Source of the DNA: an uncultured Bacteroidota bacterium
GTDB taxonomy: Bacteria > Bacteroidota > Bacteroidia > JABEUT01
Assembly: GCA_903916255.1 (NCBI GenBank)
Contig: CAIWVW010000079.1
Location: 1-57,143 of the forward strand
DNA: 57,143 nucleotides
Reading direction: 5' to 3'
Shown here: in pieces, positions 1 to 8,999 of the stretch
How positions within the stretch are numbered: the stretch's first letter is position 1
Layout of the letters: each line of letters begins with the position of its first letter
Notes under the pieces: model-generated
What the model saw: only the letters and a program-made list of their open reading frames with translations
Told to the model about the DNA's origin: nothing
The model's database searches: none
Translations under genes and position numbers: made by a program

Positions 1-147
1 AAAATTCAGTATCCACTATTTCAGATAAAAGACCAGTACGTATAAAACAAGTAAAGGGTTGGGGAGTCCCTGAAATTATTTACAAATATTGTAAAAAATT
101 TTGAATTATAATGCATTACGGCAAAATATACTATGCTACATAAAGAA

Positions 148-171
148 AACCCCGCCATTCCTGACGGGGTT
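148..171 (-). terminator. Intrinsic terminator after the first T9SS gene
   Basis: Arms AACCCCG (148-154) and CGGGGTT (165-171) enclose a 10-base loop. Read on the minus strand, the hairpin follows the stop of the 209-2632 gene and is followed by a T-rich stretch. The same hairpin type, with the same AGTAGAAAGTATAAAGTG lead-in, follows several genes of this locus. Confidence 0.8.
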
Positions 172-208
172 CACTTTATACTTTCTACTTTCTACTTTTA
201 ACTATTAT

Positions 209-2632
209 CTATTTCTTCATCAGCTCAATCTTCCTTACCATTGTTCCGCCGCTGGTTTGCATGCGCAGGGTATAAACTCCTGCTGCAAGGTTTCCAAGGT
301 TGAGTTGTTTTATGTTTTTACCAACTGTTTGTGTTTCGGTGTTATCGTAGACGGCTTGTCCAAGTTCATCATATATGCTTATCCTCACTGACGACTGGCC
401 ACTGTTCACTGACCACTGTATTGTAATTTGCCCATTGCTTGGGTTGGGGTAAATGTTGAGGTTGGAAATAGAATTATTTAAATTTGATATACTTGATGGG
501 ACTACACTTTTGCTATTCGAAGAAGAAACATTCGTTTCAACAGTTGATGTTGAATGTGGTTTTATTCTGGTAGTTGGAATACATGGCCCCGAAGGATTTA
601 CTGCATCAACCCTGTATATTGAATAGGGAGTACCCAAAGTATCAGTATAACTGCGAAAACCGGAAGGCAGTGAATCAATTTGAATTAAATTATTCATTGC
701 TGTTCCCCGAAGAATTCTATACATGGATGGTGTAAAACCAACGTAAGCAGTCCACCTTAACAGATTAGTTGTACCTTCATTGGTATCCCAAAGCCAGATT
801 GTTGTATGCGGGGCGCTTAATGCCGAAACACCACAGGTATCCACTGTTGCCAATGCATAAGTATACGGCGCAGATTCAGGATAAGATGTTATGTCTAAAT
901 AATCGCTATATGCTGTTAGAGGTTGACTATTTATTAAAGTGTAATTATAGCTTGAATCTAATTTATAAACATTATATGAGCCTGATGAAGGTGAGTTTGT
1001 TCGCCCCCAAATTATTTCATTGTGCCCTGTTGCTGAATCTACGGTTACTATGCAAATGTCCTGTACATAAAGATTCGCACAGCCTGCAACAACTATGGTT
1101 TTAGTCACTGTATCAGGGCCGCACAGAGTGTTGGCAATAACGGTATAGGTAGTAGTAACAGAAGGCGTAACATCAATACTTTGAGTAGTTGCACCAGTAG
1201 ACCAAATAAAAGTTGCAGATGGTTCATTACAAGAAACTGTAAGGTGAGCCGTGTCCCATAGTGGTAAAGTATCGGGAGATGCAATAACGGTTACTAAAGG
1301 TGGAGTAGACAGAACTGTAACCGAAATGGATTGGGAGCAACCTGTAGAATCCGTTACTGTAACGGAATATATTCCAGCGCTTAGCCCATAAATTGAATCT
1401 GTTGTTTGTCCACCCGGAGACCATGAATAGGTATATGGTGGAACACCTCCGGAAACAAGCACTTTGGCAGTGCCTTTATCCATAGCACAATAATAGTTGG
1501 TGGAGGCTGGATTAATAAATACACAGGGACTTGAATATTTAAAAACTACGCCAGACCATGGAGGCACTGTACCACCTACGTATGCAGTACCATATAAGGC
1601 ATTCCCCGAATAGGTCAAACTTCCTAAAGGATAACCCCCATTTGTACTGTTAAAATCAAAAAGTTTATTATAACCACTGCCATCAGTGTCTATAGCAAAC
1701 ATAACACCATAACCGTTTGCACCACCTTCTTCCGCTAAACCGAACAAATCTTTATGTGAAAGAGTGAATGAACCGTTGGGATAAGCACCGTTTAATGAAT
1801 CAAAATTAATTAATTTTCTATATCCAGTGCCATCAGTATGAACTGAGAAAGCAGTACCCAAATAATAAGTTCCACCACGAGAAGTCATTCCATACAATAC
1901 ATTTCCTGAAATAGCAACTTCGCCTAATGGTATTGAACCATTACTACCATTAAAATCAAGAATATCTTTATAATTTCCACCATTCGTGTCTATAGAAAAT
2001 ACGCATCCGCTGTCATTTACTCCTCCGTTTTGTGTCATGCCATATAATGTATTTCCTACCAATTTCAAACTTCCATAAGGATAGGCGCCATCGGTATCAT
2101 TAAAGTCGAAAATATCACGATAATTACTCCCATCAGTATGTATTGAAAATACACAACCATAATTATAAAGGGTTCCAGTTTGTCCCATTCCATACAAAGT
2201 ATTTCCAGATAATACCATAGTACCAACCGGGAAACCTCCATTTAGCCAAAAATTATAAAGAACTGTAAATCCTGAACCATCAGTATCTATTGAAAATATC
2301 ATACCTTCATGGTATGGTCCGCCATTACTTGTCACCCCAAATATCTTATTACCGAAAAAAGTTAAAGAACCTTGTGGAGGGGAGCCAATTGTGTCATAAA
2401 AATTGTAAAGGTTATTAAATCCCCCTCCATCCGTTTGCACAGAGAAAATATTACCAAAGCCATTTGTCCCCCATGACGTAAAACCATATAATACATTTCC
2501 AGAAAGTGCTAAATTATTTGATGGGTTACCACCGTTCGCATGATTAAAATTAACCAGGTTGGTCATTTGAGCACTGCCGTCACCCATTCCCAAACCCAAA
2601 AACCCAATTATCAATAAGCAATATTTTTTCAT
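209..2632 (-). CDS. T9SS-secreted GloVer-repeat protein
   Basis: Predicted secreted surface protein of 807 residues. Residues 1-22 form a signal peptide ending SAQ. Residues of about 30-375 hold seven repeats of roughly 50 residues of the GloVer type (TIGR03803-like; core pattern GNxLYGMT..GG...GxxFSIxTDGxxY..L..F). One SprB-like repeat (PYTYSWSPGGQTT, about 395-440), an Ig-like stretch, the shared FN3-like module (from ICIVTVDSATG) and a C-terminal type A sorting domain (NIYPNPSNGQ to the final MKK) follow. The sorting domain means export across the outer membrane by the T9SS and anchoring or release at the surface. The repeats may form a propeller-like fold, but no ligand can be inferred. 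It is last in a minus-strand series and has its own terminator. Confidence 0.9.
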   Translation of the reverse strand: MKKYCLLIIGFLGLGMGDGSAQMTNLVNFNHANGGNPSNNLALSGNVLYGFTSWGTNGFGNIFSVQTDGGGFNNLYNFYDTIGSPPQGSLTFFGNKIFGVTSNGGPYHEGMIFSIDTDGSGFTVLYNFWLNGGFPVGTMVLSGNTLYGMGQTGTLYNYGCVFSIHTDGSNYRDIFDFNDTDGAYPYGSLKLVGNTLYGMTQNGGVNDSGCVFSIDTNGGNYKDILDFNGSNGSIPLGEVAISGNVLYGMTSRGGTYYLGTAFSVHTDGTGYRKLINFDSLNGAYPNGSFTLSHKDLFGLAEEGGANGYGVMFAIDTDGSGYNKLFDFNSTNGGYPLGSLTYSGNALYGTAYVGGTVPPWSGVVFKYSSPCVFINPASTNYYCAMDKGTAKVLVSGGVPPYTYSWSPGGQTTDSIYGLSAGIYSVTVTDSTGCSQSISVTVLSTPPLVTVIASPDTLPLWDTAHLTVSCNEPSATFIWSTGATTQSIDVTPSVTTTYTVIANTLCGPDTVTKTIVVAGCANLYVQDICIVTVDSATGHNEIIWGRTNSPSSGSYNVYKLDSSYNYTLINSQPLTAYSDYLDITSYPESAPYTYALATVDTCGVSALSAPHTTIWLWDTNEGTTNLLRWTAYVGFTPSMYRILRGTAMNNLIQIDSLPSGFRSYTDTLGTPYSIYRVDAVNPSGPCIPTTRIKPHSTSTVETNVSSSNSKSVVPSSISNLNNSISNLNIYPNPSNGQITIQWSVNSGQSSVRISIYDELGQAVYDNTETQTVGKNIKQLNLGNLAAGVYTLRMQTSGGTMVRKIELMKK

Positions 2633-2654
2633 GTGTTTTATTTTAATTCATTTC

Positions 2655-2662
2655 CAAAGATA
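2655..2662 (-). promoter_or_regulatory. Bacteroidota -7 promoter element
   Basis: TATCTTTG on the minus strand matches the TAnnTTTG element used by the Bacteroidota primary sigma factor. It lies 22 bases before the ATG at 2632. I see no convincing -33 box at the right distance. The surrounding 100 bases are nearly identical to those before the 12144-15278 gene. Confidence 0.65.
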
Positions 2663-2692
2663 TATACAATACTAACTCCATGTTCCCCCATT

Positions 2693-2748
2693 TATTATAC
2701 GGCGGGTTTCACTTATTAAACGGTAAGTTTTTGCCTTTAAATGGTAAA
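2693..2748 (-). repeat. Shared intergenic block, copy 1
   Basis: This block of about 55 bases (containing GGCGGGTTTCACTTATTAAA and TTTTTGCCT) recurs at 15341-15396 and 22473-22528, each time between a T9SS gene's terminator and the promoter of the next gene downstream. It points to duplication of whole gene-plus-spacer units. Confidence 0.8.
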
Positions 2749-2755
2749 ACAAAAA

Positions 2756-2779
2756 AACCCCGCCATTCCTAGCGGGGTT
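2756..2779 (-). terminator. Intrinsic terminator after the 2809-7572 gene
   Basis: Arms AACCCCGC (2756-2763) and GCGGGGTT (2772-2779) with an 8-base loop, followed on the minus strand by a T-rich run. It separates two T9SS genes, so they are probably transcribed separately. Confidence 0.8.
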
Positions 2780-2808
2780 CACTTTATACTTTCTACTTTT
2801 AGCTATTC

Positions 2809-5800
2809 CTATTTCTTCATCAACTCAATCTTCCTTACCATTGTTCCGCCGCTGGTTTGCATACGCAGGGTATAAACGCCTGCGGCAAGGTTTCCAAGGT
2901 TGAGTTGTTTTGTGTTTTTACCAACTGTTTGCGTTTCGGTGTTATCGTACACGGCTTGTCCCAGTTCATCATATATGCTTATCCTCACTGACGACTGACC
3001 ACTGTTCACTGACCACTGAATTGTAATTTGTCCGTTGGAGGGGTTGGGGTAAATGTTCAAATTAGATAGATTGATTCCAATATTCTGAACACCCAATTCA
3101 ACGGTATTAAATCCATTCGACAGCGAACCTGTAAGATTGAACTTAGCCCCGTGCGGCTTAATTCGTGCGGTTGGCACACATAATCCTGATGGGTCGCCGG
3201 CCTCTACCAAATATACAGAGCCTGCCGGAGGCAATGTATCGGTATACGTTAAAACAGAATTTAATGTAGAATCAATCAATACGAGCGCGCCCATGCTTGG
3301 CCCGCGGAAGATGTAGTATTTGGTAGGCGTAAATCCTATGTATGCGGTCCAGTTTAGGATGTAGGTATTCACACCTGCCGTTACGGTTAAGTAAATGGTA
3401 GTATTTACGGCGCTCAAAGCCGATTGCCCGCAACTGTCGACTGTAGCAAGCTCATAGCTTACAGGCCCTGTAGCCGGAGCTGAATTCGGGTCGATAAATT
3501 CGCTCAATACATTCAGCGGTTGCGTGTGTGTCGACTCAAATCCTAAGGTAGAATCTTTATATACATTGTAATATCCATAGCCATTTTGTGGTGGAGAATT
3601 TGTTCTGCCCCAAAGCACTTCGGCCTTGCCCGTAGCGGTATCCACTGAAACTATGCAAATAGGTTCGTTATAATTATTCGCACAAAAAATACTATCCACA
3701 TATACGGTTATATACGCCGTATCAGTTCCGCAAGGCGTAACAGATATAACCCTGTAAGTAGTAGTTGCCGGAGGCCTCACCGTTATGGTGGAAGTTGTTG
3801 CTCCATTGCTCCACAGATAGGTAGCGTTAATATCGGAATAGGCTGTTATAACTGAACTACCGCCACTAACAGTTATCGTATCCGGTGAAGCAATTGCAAA
3901 CAGCGTAGCAATTGTATCGCTCGGAACCCATGCAGTAACAGATTGTATGCAACCCGTAGAATCTTCCACCGTTACCGTATAACTTCCACCCGAAAGCCCG
4001 CTGATAGTTTGCGTTGTTTGTCCGCTTGGTAACCACACATAGGTGTATGGCGCATAGCCGCCCGTAATGGTTGCCGTAGCCGTTCCGTTATTTGCGCTGC
4101 AATCTGCAGCGGTTGTATTCACAGAAAGTCCGAAACATTCCACATATACCGTAATAGTATCGACAGAACTGCTGCAAGGCGAGGTCATCGTTACCGTATA
4201 TGTGGTGGTTACCGGTGGGTGCACCTGAATAGTAGATGTGGTGGCTCCGTTACTCCATGCATACGTAGCGGAAACACCATTGCAATATGCGTTCAGAGTA
4301 GCCGTATCGCCTACAAAAATGGTATCCGGCGTAGCCGAAACACTGTAACTTGGGAACCCGTAATACACATTCACATCCCGCAATTCCCGGCAGCCCGTGG
4401 AATCGGTAACGGTAACTGTATATGTTCCGTTCGTTAATCCTGAAACGGTAGCTGTGGTTTGTCCGCCGGGAGCCCATAAATAGGTATAAGGCGGTATTCC
4501 GGGGCCGTAGGCAAAGACTGAAGCCGAAGCTGTCGGTAAACCGCACATGGAGATTGTGGAGGAATATCCAACACTGAAGCATCCCGACACAGTAATTGTA
4601 ACCGAATCATACAGCGTATCGCAAGCTGTAATAGCCATGCAGGTATAGGTAGTGGTAACCAATGGGCTGGCATTCGGATATTGGGCAGTAGAGTCATCCA
4701 ATGTTGCTGCGGGAGACCATAAAAATGTTGCGCCTACATTAATGTTGGCTTGAAGCATCGAGCTGTTTCCCGGGGTAATGGTTGAAGGCGATGCAAAAAT
4801 GGAGAATGAAGGGCTGGCGGATGATACGCCTATGGAACCGGAATAGCTGCATCCATTGTAATCATACACCACAACCGAATAAGTACCTACGCTTAATCCG
4901 GTAGCCGTTTGATTGGTTTGCCCGGTGGGTGTCCATAAATAAGTATAGGGTGCATTTCCGCCGGATGGAATAACAAAAGCCGTCCCCAACGAACTGTCGC
5001 AATAAAAATGCGTGGAATATATGTTTGCCGTAAATGTACATGCTCCCACATAAACAGTTACCGTATCGGTAATTGTATCGCAACCATTTATAATAGTGCA
5101 GGTATATGTAGTAGTTACCGTGGGTGTGGCATAGGTAACAGGAGAATTCGGATTAAAAACGGACGGGGCCCATGAATAAATGCCCGGCATATTGCTCGAT
5201 ACGGATAACAAGGTAGTATCTCCGCCGGAAATATGCGTAGGGCTGGCCGATATGGCTGCAGATGGCGCAGCAGTTGAAATAGTAACCGAATCGAAAGAAG
5301 AGCAACCGTTACCATCGTGCACCAATACATAATATACGCCTGCACTCAGGCCGCTGATAGATTGGGTAGTTTGTCCGCCCGGTGACCATTGGTAGGTATA
5401 CGGAGCAGTACCATTCAAAGGCAGCACATAGGCAGAACCTTTTTCCAAGTTGCAATAGTATGGGAAAGATGCCATAGAATCGCTCAGGAAACAGCCTACA
5501 TTAACAGTTACCGTTTGCGTATCCGTTCCGCAGGGAGTAGTAATAATGCAGGAATAGGTGGTGGTTACCGTTGGTGTTGCATAGGTTTTTGCTGAATCGG
5601 CATATTGCACCGAAGCGGAAGGCAACCACTGATACGTAGCCGGCTGCAGGCTGCTGGATGCGGAAAGCAGGGTACTGTCTCCTAATGGTAGCGAATATGG
5701 GCTGGCGCTTATGGTAAACGAGGGGCCTGTGGTAGCGATGGTAACTGAAGCCGAAAGTGTGCATCCGTTGCTGTCGGTAACCGATACGGTATAGGAACCG

Positions 5801-7572
5801 GCGCTTAATCCGGTAACACTGTCTGTTGTCATTCCGCCCGGCGACCATGTGTATGTGTAAGGTTCTTTACCTCCATACATAATGATATATGCGCTTCCAT
5901 TGTTGGCCGAGCAGGTAGTTGGCGTTTCGTCGGTATAGGCTGTGAGGTTGCTATAATACAGCGATACGGTTATCGGGGAAGAAGCAGAGCATCCGTTACT
6001 ATCGGTAACCGCAACGGTATAAGTTCCCCAACCAAGGCCTGTAACCGTTGCCGTTGTTTGTCCGCCGGGGCTCCATAAATATGTATACGGAAGAGTACCG
6101 CCCGTTGGCACTACCGTTGCTGTGCCGGCTGTAGGAGGGCAGAGCAGCTGGTTGCCGGAATAAACATTCACACCTAATGGCTTAGTATTATTAACCGTTA
6201 CAGATGTTGTAAGTGTGCATCCGCTGTTGTCGGAAATGCTGACGGTGTATGTTCCCGCAGGAACAGAAATAGAAGATGTAGTAGCCGAATTGTTCCACAA
6301 GTAGGTATATGGAGTAACACCTCCGGTTACAAATACACTGGCGCTTCCGTTATGCGAGCAAGTTGCATTTGTATTGGTAGTGGTAAAAACCATACCAAGG
6401 TTTAGTACGGTTTCAACAGCACTGGCGCAAGTGTTTCCATCGCTTACATAAACGGTATAGGTACCGGCAGAAAGGCCTGTTACGCCTGCATTGGTCGAGC
6501 CGCCGGGCGACCATGAATAGGTAAGCGGCCCTGTTTGCCCTGCAACAGCCACCATGGCAACTCCATTATTGGCGCATGTTGCAGCTATAGGATTCGGGGT
6601 TAAGGTCATGGTGGTTGCAACCGGAACACAGGTAGTGCAAGTGGTGTTTTGCCAGTAAAGCCCTGCCACGCCAACAAAGTAGCAATCGGAAGTATTATTG
6701 GTGTAAGTGTTATACACAAGTGAATTTTGTCCCGAGGTTAAGCTGACGGGCACATTGCAATAGTTCCAGAAGTTGTTTGGAAAAACGACCGTGTTGCCAT
6801 TATATGTTTCCGTATTTGTTCCGCCATTTACATTGGCTTGCACATCGCCAATCAGGGCAAAGGCCGTCCCGGTCGACGCATTGCAAGCGGTAAAGCTTCC
6901 GGCCGTAAACGTTTCGCTTACCCCGGCATCATTACTTAAATCGCCATCGTAAAGCGCCATGCTGCCGTTATATGCAGCCGTAGGGTCGCTGTAAACTATT
7001 ATAAGGGTAACGCCATCCACTTCGTAATTGGCATTGGCAAAACCGTTTAAATCGACTGTATAATTTCCGCTTCCGGTTATTAAAGAAGTTACATCGGCGC
7101 GATACGTGGCAGAGCCATTTCCCACCCAGCATATATTATCGGAAGTAGTTCCGCAAAGGGCAGCCGGTATGGTAGACACGGCTAATGCCGGATTGGTAAT
7201 GGTAGCGCTGGTAGTTGGCGGAGTAGCTTCCGTAAAAGTACAGCCATAATATAAATATGCCTTCACTATAGACGCGCAACCCGAAGGCGGCAGCGCAGAA
7301 ATGGTGAGTGTAGTTGGGAACCCTGTTCCCCAGGTATCGGTGCTGATGGTTTGGGTGCGTGTTTCGGTAAGTTGGGTAGCTTGCACATAGTTCAACCCGC
7401 AAACATTTGTTACCAGATAGCTTTGAGTCAATCCCCCGTTAATGCTTGCTGCAACCTGATGTGCCGTCATAGGCCCATGCGGACCACTGTTGCCGTTGCC
7501 GTATTGCGCATAGCAAAGCGTGAAGAGTGAAGAGCTAAGGGATAAGAGTGTAAGCAGTAGTAATTTTTTCAT
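2809..7572 (-). CDS. Giant T9SS adhesin with eight SprB-like repeats
   Basis: Predicted surface adhesin of 1587 residues. I start it at the ATG at 7572, because it opens a clean signal peptide (MKKLLLLTLL... to CYAQ); the frame is open 18 codons further up but that adds a charged extension. Residues of about 25-330 form a globular domain resembling DUF3344 (IVKAYLYYGC, ADVTSLI, YEVDGVTLIIVYSDP). Eight SprB-like repeats follow (pattern PYTYLWSPGGQTT.. GLSAGTYTV.VTDSNGC), interleaved with Ig-like segments (ISASP....GDST). The shared EPICIVSVDTATG module and a type A sorting domain close the protein. SprB of Flavobacterium johnsoniae is a gliding adhesin, but these repeats occur in many surface proteins, so a gliding role is only possible. 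Confidence 0.9.
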   Translation of the reverse strand: MKKLLLLTLLSLSSSLFTLCYAQYGNGNSGPHGPMTAHQVAASINGGLTQSYLVTNVCGLNYVQATQLTETRTQTISTDTWGTGFPTTLTISALPPSGCASIVKAYLYYGCTFTEATPPTTSATITNPALAVSTIPAALCGTTSDNICWVGNGSATYRADVTSLITGSGNYTVDLNGFANANYEVDGVTLIIVYSDPTAAYNGSMALYDGDLSNDAGVSETFTAGSFTACNASTGTAFALIGDVQANVNGGTNTETYNGNTVVFPNNFWNYCNVPVSLTSGQNSLVYNTYTNNTSDCYFVGVAGLYWQNTTCTTCVPVATTMTLTPNPIAATCANNGVAMVAVAGQTGPLTYSWSPGGSTNAGVTGLSAGTYTVYVSDGNTCASAVETVLNLGMVFTTTNTNATCSHNGSASVFVTGGVTPYTYLWNNSATTSSISVPAGTYTVSISDNSGCTLTTSVTVNNTKPLGVNVYSGNQLLCPPTAGTATVVPTGGTLPYTYLWSPGGQTTATVTGLGWGTYTVAVTDSNGCSASSPITVSLYYSNLTAYTDETPTTCSANNGSAYIIMYGGKEPYTYTWSPGGMTTDSVTGLSAGSYTVSVTDSNGCTLSASVTIATTGPSFTISASPYSLPLGDSTLLSASSSLQPATYQWLPSASVQYADSAKTYATPTVTTTYSCIITTPCGTDTQTVTVNVGCFLSDSMASFPYYCNLEKGSAYVLPLNGTAPYTYQWSPGGQTTQSISGLSAGVYYVLVHDGNGCSSFDSVTISTAAPSAAISASPTHISGGDTTLLSVSSNMPGIYSWAPSVFNPNSPVTYATPTVTTTYTCTIINGCDTITDTVTVYVGACTFTANIYSTHFYCDSSLGTAFVIPSGGNAPYTYLWTPTGQTNQTATGLSVGTYSVVVYDYNGCSYSGSIGVSSASPSFSIFASPSTITPGNSSMLQANINVGATFLWSPAATLDDSTAQYPNASPLVTTTYTCMAITACDTLYDSVTITVSGCFSVGYSSTISMCGLPTASASVFAYGPGIPPYTYLWAPGGQTTATVSGLTNGTYTVTVTDSTGCRELRDVNVYYGFPSYSVSATPDTIFVGDTATLNAYCNGVSATYAWSNGATTSTIQVHPPVTTTYTVTMTSPCSSSVDTITVYVECFGLSVNTTAADCSANNGTATATITGGYAPYTYVWLPSGQTTQTISGLSGGSYTVTVEDSTGCIQSVTAWVPSDTIATLFAIASPDTITVSGGSSVITAYSDINATYLWSNGATTSTITVRPPATTTYRVISVTPCGTDTAYITVYVDSIFCANNYNEPICIVSVDTATGKAEVLWGRTNSPPQNGYGYYNVYKDSTLGFESTHTQPLNVLSEFIDPNSAPATGPVSYELATVDSCGQSALSAVNTTIYLTVTAGVNTYILNWTAYIGFTPTKYYIFRGPSMGALVLIDSTLNSVLTYTDTLPPAGSVYLVEAGDPSGLCVPTARIKPHGAKFNLTGSLSNGFNTVELGVQNIGINLSNLNIYPNPSNGQITIQWSVNSGQSSVRISIYDELGQAVYDNTETQTVGKNTKQLNLGNLAAGVYTLRMQTSGGTMVRKIELMKK

Positions 7573-7722
7573 GACATAAACTTTATTTGAGTTATATAAC
7601 CGATTTTCCCCGAAAATAGTGTGCAATAGTAGCTATTTCTTTTTTTAGCCTTAGTAATCACAGAGGAATTCATGAGTAATAACGCATTTGCTAATGAAAA
7701 TGTTGGGTATATGGTAAAAAAG

Positions 7723-7753
7723 TAAACCCCTGACATTTGGTGTCAGGGGTTTA
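7723..7753. terminator. Perfect bidirectional terminator hairpin
   Basis: Perfect 13-base arms TAAACCCCTGACA (7723-7735) and TGTCAGGGGTTTA (7741-7753) with a 5-base loop, and T-runs on both exits. No intact gene ends here on either strand, so it may be left over from a lost minus-strand gene. Confidence 0.75.
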
Positions 7754-7774
7754 TATTTTTAGGCTGTGGTTATT

Positions 7775-7783
7775 GGGGGGGGG
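7775..7783. repeat. G9 homopolymer in an intergenic region
   Basis: Nine consecutive G bases lie in the 434-base gap between the 2809-7572 adhesin and the plus-strand gene at 8007. The rest of the gap holds the terminator at 7723-7753, a promoter and a dyad near 7990, and no coding sequence I can support. Confidence 0.6.
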
Positions 7784-7910
7784 AATACATCGGCTTTGCG
7801 CTGCAATCAGGGGCAACCAGAGCCGCATCAGTTTACTATACCTAAGAAACCTCATTCTCGCGAAATTGCACTTCATGGGTACGGATAAAACCAAGTGTTG
7901 ATAAAATGAG

Positions 7911-7942
7911 TTGGGAAATTTGGAATTTATGCTATATTTTTG
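7911..7942 (+). promoter_or_regulatory. Candidate promoter of the 8007 gene
   Basis: TATTTTTG at 7935-7942 matches TAnnTTTG, with a TTG at 7911-7913 about 21 bases upstream that could serve as the -33 element. The resulting leader would be about 60 bases. Confidence 0.5.
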
Positions 7943-7981
7943 TTGCTTGAAAAGAATAGATTTTATAACCATAATATGACA

Positions 7982-7999
7982 TACTTAGTACACTAAGTA
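7982..7999 (+). promoter_or_regulatory. Dyad at the ribosome-binding site of the 8007 gene
   Basis: Perfect 8-base arms TACTTAGT (7982-7989) and ACTAAGTA (7992-7999) with 2 bases between, ending 7 bases before the ATG. It could be a repressor operator or an RNA hairpin hiding the ribosome-binding region. Confidence 0.45.
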
Positions 8000-8006
8000 A
8001 TAAGGT

Positions 8007-8807
8007 ATGAATGAGAATATATTAACAAAACAGGAAATACAACGTGCCTTGGCTTATGCAGCGATAAGCCCAGAATTAAGGCAAGATAATATCGTTGGAC
8101 AATGTGTTGAAAGAACAGATGTTCTTAAAATATCTCCCAAAAGTGGGGTGATATTTATATTGGGAGACTTATATACAGGGTTTACGCACTTAAATGAACG
8201 GCATGGTTTTTCCACCAATAAAACATTTTGGACCGGTGATGGAAAAATAGACACCCCAAGTAGATTTGGCAAAGGTGCGATTCCAATTACGCACTATATA
8301 AGAATCGCCGATGTCCTCTATATGCCTGAAAACAAGAAAAACGAAAAGAACAAGTACCCTGACTTATTTGATATTTACGAAGCGAAAGTTGATGACCCCG
8401 ACATGGGGAGTGAAGAATATCGATTAATACTTTATAAGGATACACCCATTATTCACACTCTCTTTCCTCTATCAGATAAAAGCAAGAAAAAGAAGTATAT
8501 AAATCTTCGGCGAGGAAAACCACAGGGAAATATGACCTTGGAGCCATTACAAACCATTATGGGAATTCCATATTGGAATGGAAGTAATGAAGTTGAATAC
8601 TCCTTCGTGCTTGATAAGAACTATGAAACAATGGAAGAAAAGGGAATTTTTGTGGATAATAAACTGAACAAGCAGATTATTTTATACACCAGGACCATAG
8701 AGAAATTTGAGAAAATTGAGGATACTGCAAACGGTCTTTTGAATGCAGACATGAGTGAATTTGAAAAATACATTAGGCGTGTTGAAAATTATAAAAAAGA
8801 GAAATAA
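8007..8807 (+). CDS. Putative BECR-fold (PBECR-like) nuclease
   Basis: Soluble 266-residue protein without signal peptide or membrane segment. The stretch GFTHLNERHG (about 59-68) followed by ITHYIRIADVLYMP and, later, YRLILYKDTPIIHTLFP resembles the His-containing helix and central strands of barnase/EndoU/ColicinE5-D/RelE-like nuclease domains found in phage and toxin proteins. That reading rests on pattern only; catalytic residues are not proven. The C-terminal 70 residues (KLNKQIILYTRTIEKF... YKKEK) are helical and charged. It is the only plus-strand gene within a 22-kb minus-strand array and is AT-rich, which suggests separate acquisition. No obvious antitoxin or immunity gene adjoins it. 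Otherwise it is a hypothetical protein. Confidence 0.55.
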   Translation: MNENILTKQEIQRALAYAAISPELRQDNIVGQCVERTDVLKISPKSGVIFILGDLYTGFTHLNERHGFSTNKTFWTGDGKIDTPSRFGKGAIPITHYIRIADVLYMPENKKNEKNKYPDLFDIYEAKVDDPDMGSEEYRLILYKDTPIIHTLFPLSDKSKKKKYINLRRGKPQGNMTLEPLQTIMGIPYWNGSNEVEYSFVLDKNYETMEEKGIFVDNKLNKQIILYTRTIEKFEKIEDTANGLLNADMSEFEKYIRRVENYKKEK

Positions 8808-8933
8808 CTACTTGTACTGCTACAAAGGCATTCTGCCAACCGCATGCCCGAAGTTGTACTACGTGGCAAACAACTATTTAGCCTTTCCGTAATCCTTGCG
8901 ATTTTATGCCGTTTACTTCTCTACACAAAAAAA

Positions 8934-8953
8934 CCCCGCCATTTCCGGCGGGG
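8934..8953 (-). terminator. Intrinsic terminator after the 9000-11978 gene
   Basis: Arms CCCCGCC (8934-8940) and GGCGGGG (8947-8953) with a 6-base loop, followed on the minus strand by seven T bases. It also faces the end of the plus-strand gene at 8807. Confidence 0.8.
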
Positions 8954-8999
8954 CTCACTTTTCACTTTATACTTTATACTTTCTACTTTTAACTATTCT

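Noticed and set aside
1-208. A gene or regulatory RNA at the left edge
   Set aside because: Apart from the terminator at 148-171 I see only AT-rich sequence without a convincing frame or structure.
209-2632. Plus-strand open frames opposite the adhesin genes (for example 769-1104, 9921-10475, 13084-13380, 14974-15366)
   Set aside because: They are antisense shadows with no start signals and follow codon periodicity of the adhesin genes.
7751-7972. Minus-strand 73-codon frame between adhesin and nuclease gene
   Set aside because: It would cross the promoter of the plus-strand gene and a terminator, shows no family pattern and has no ribosome-binding context.
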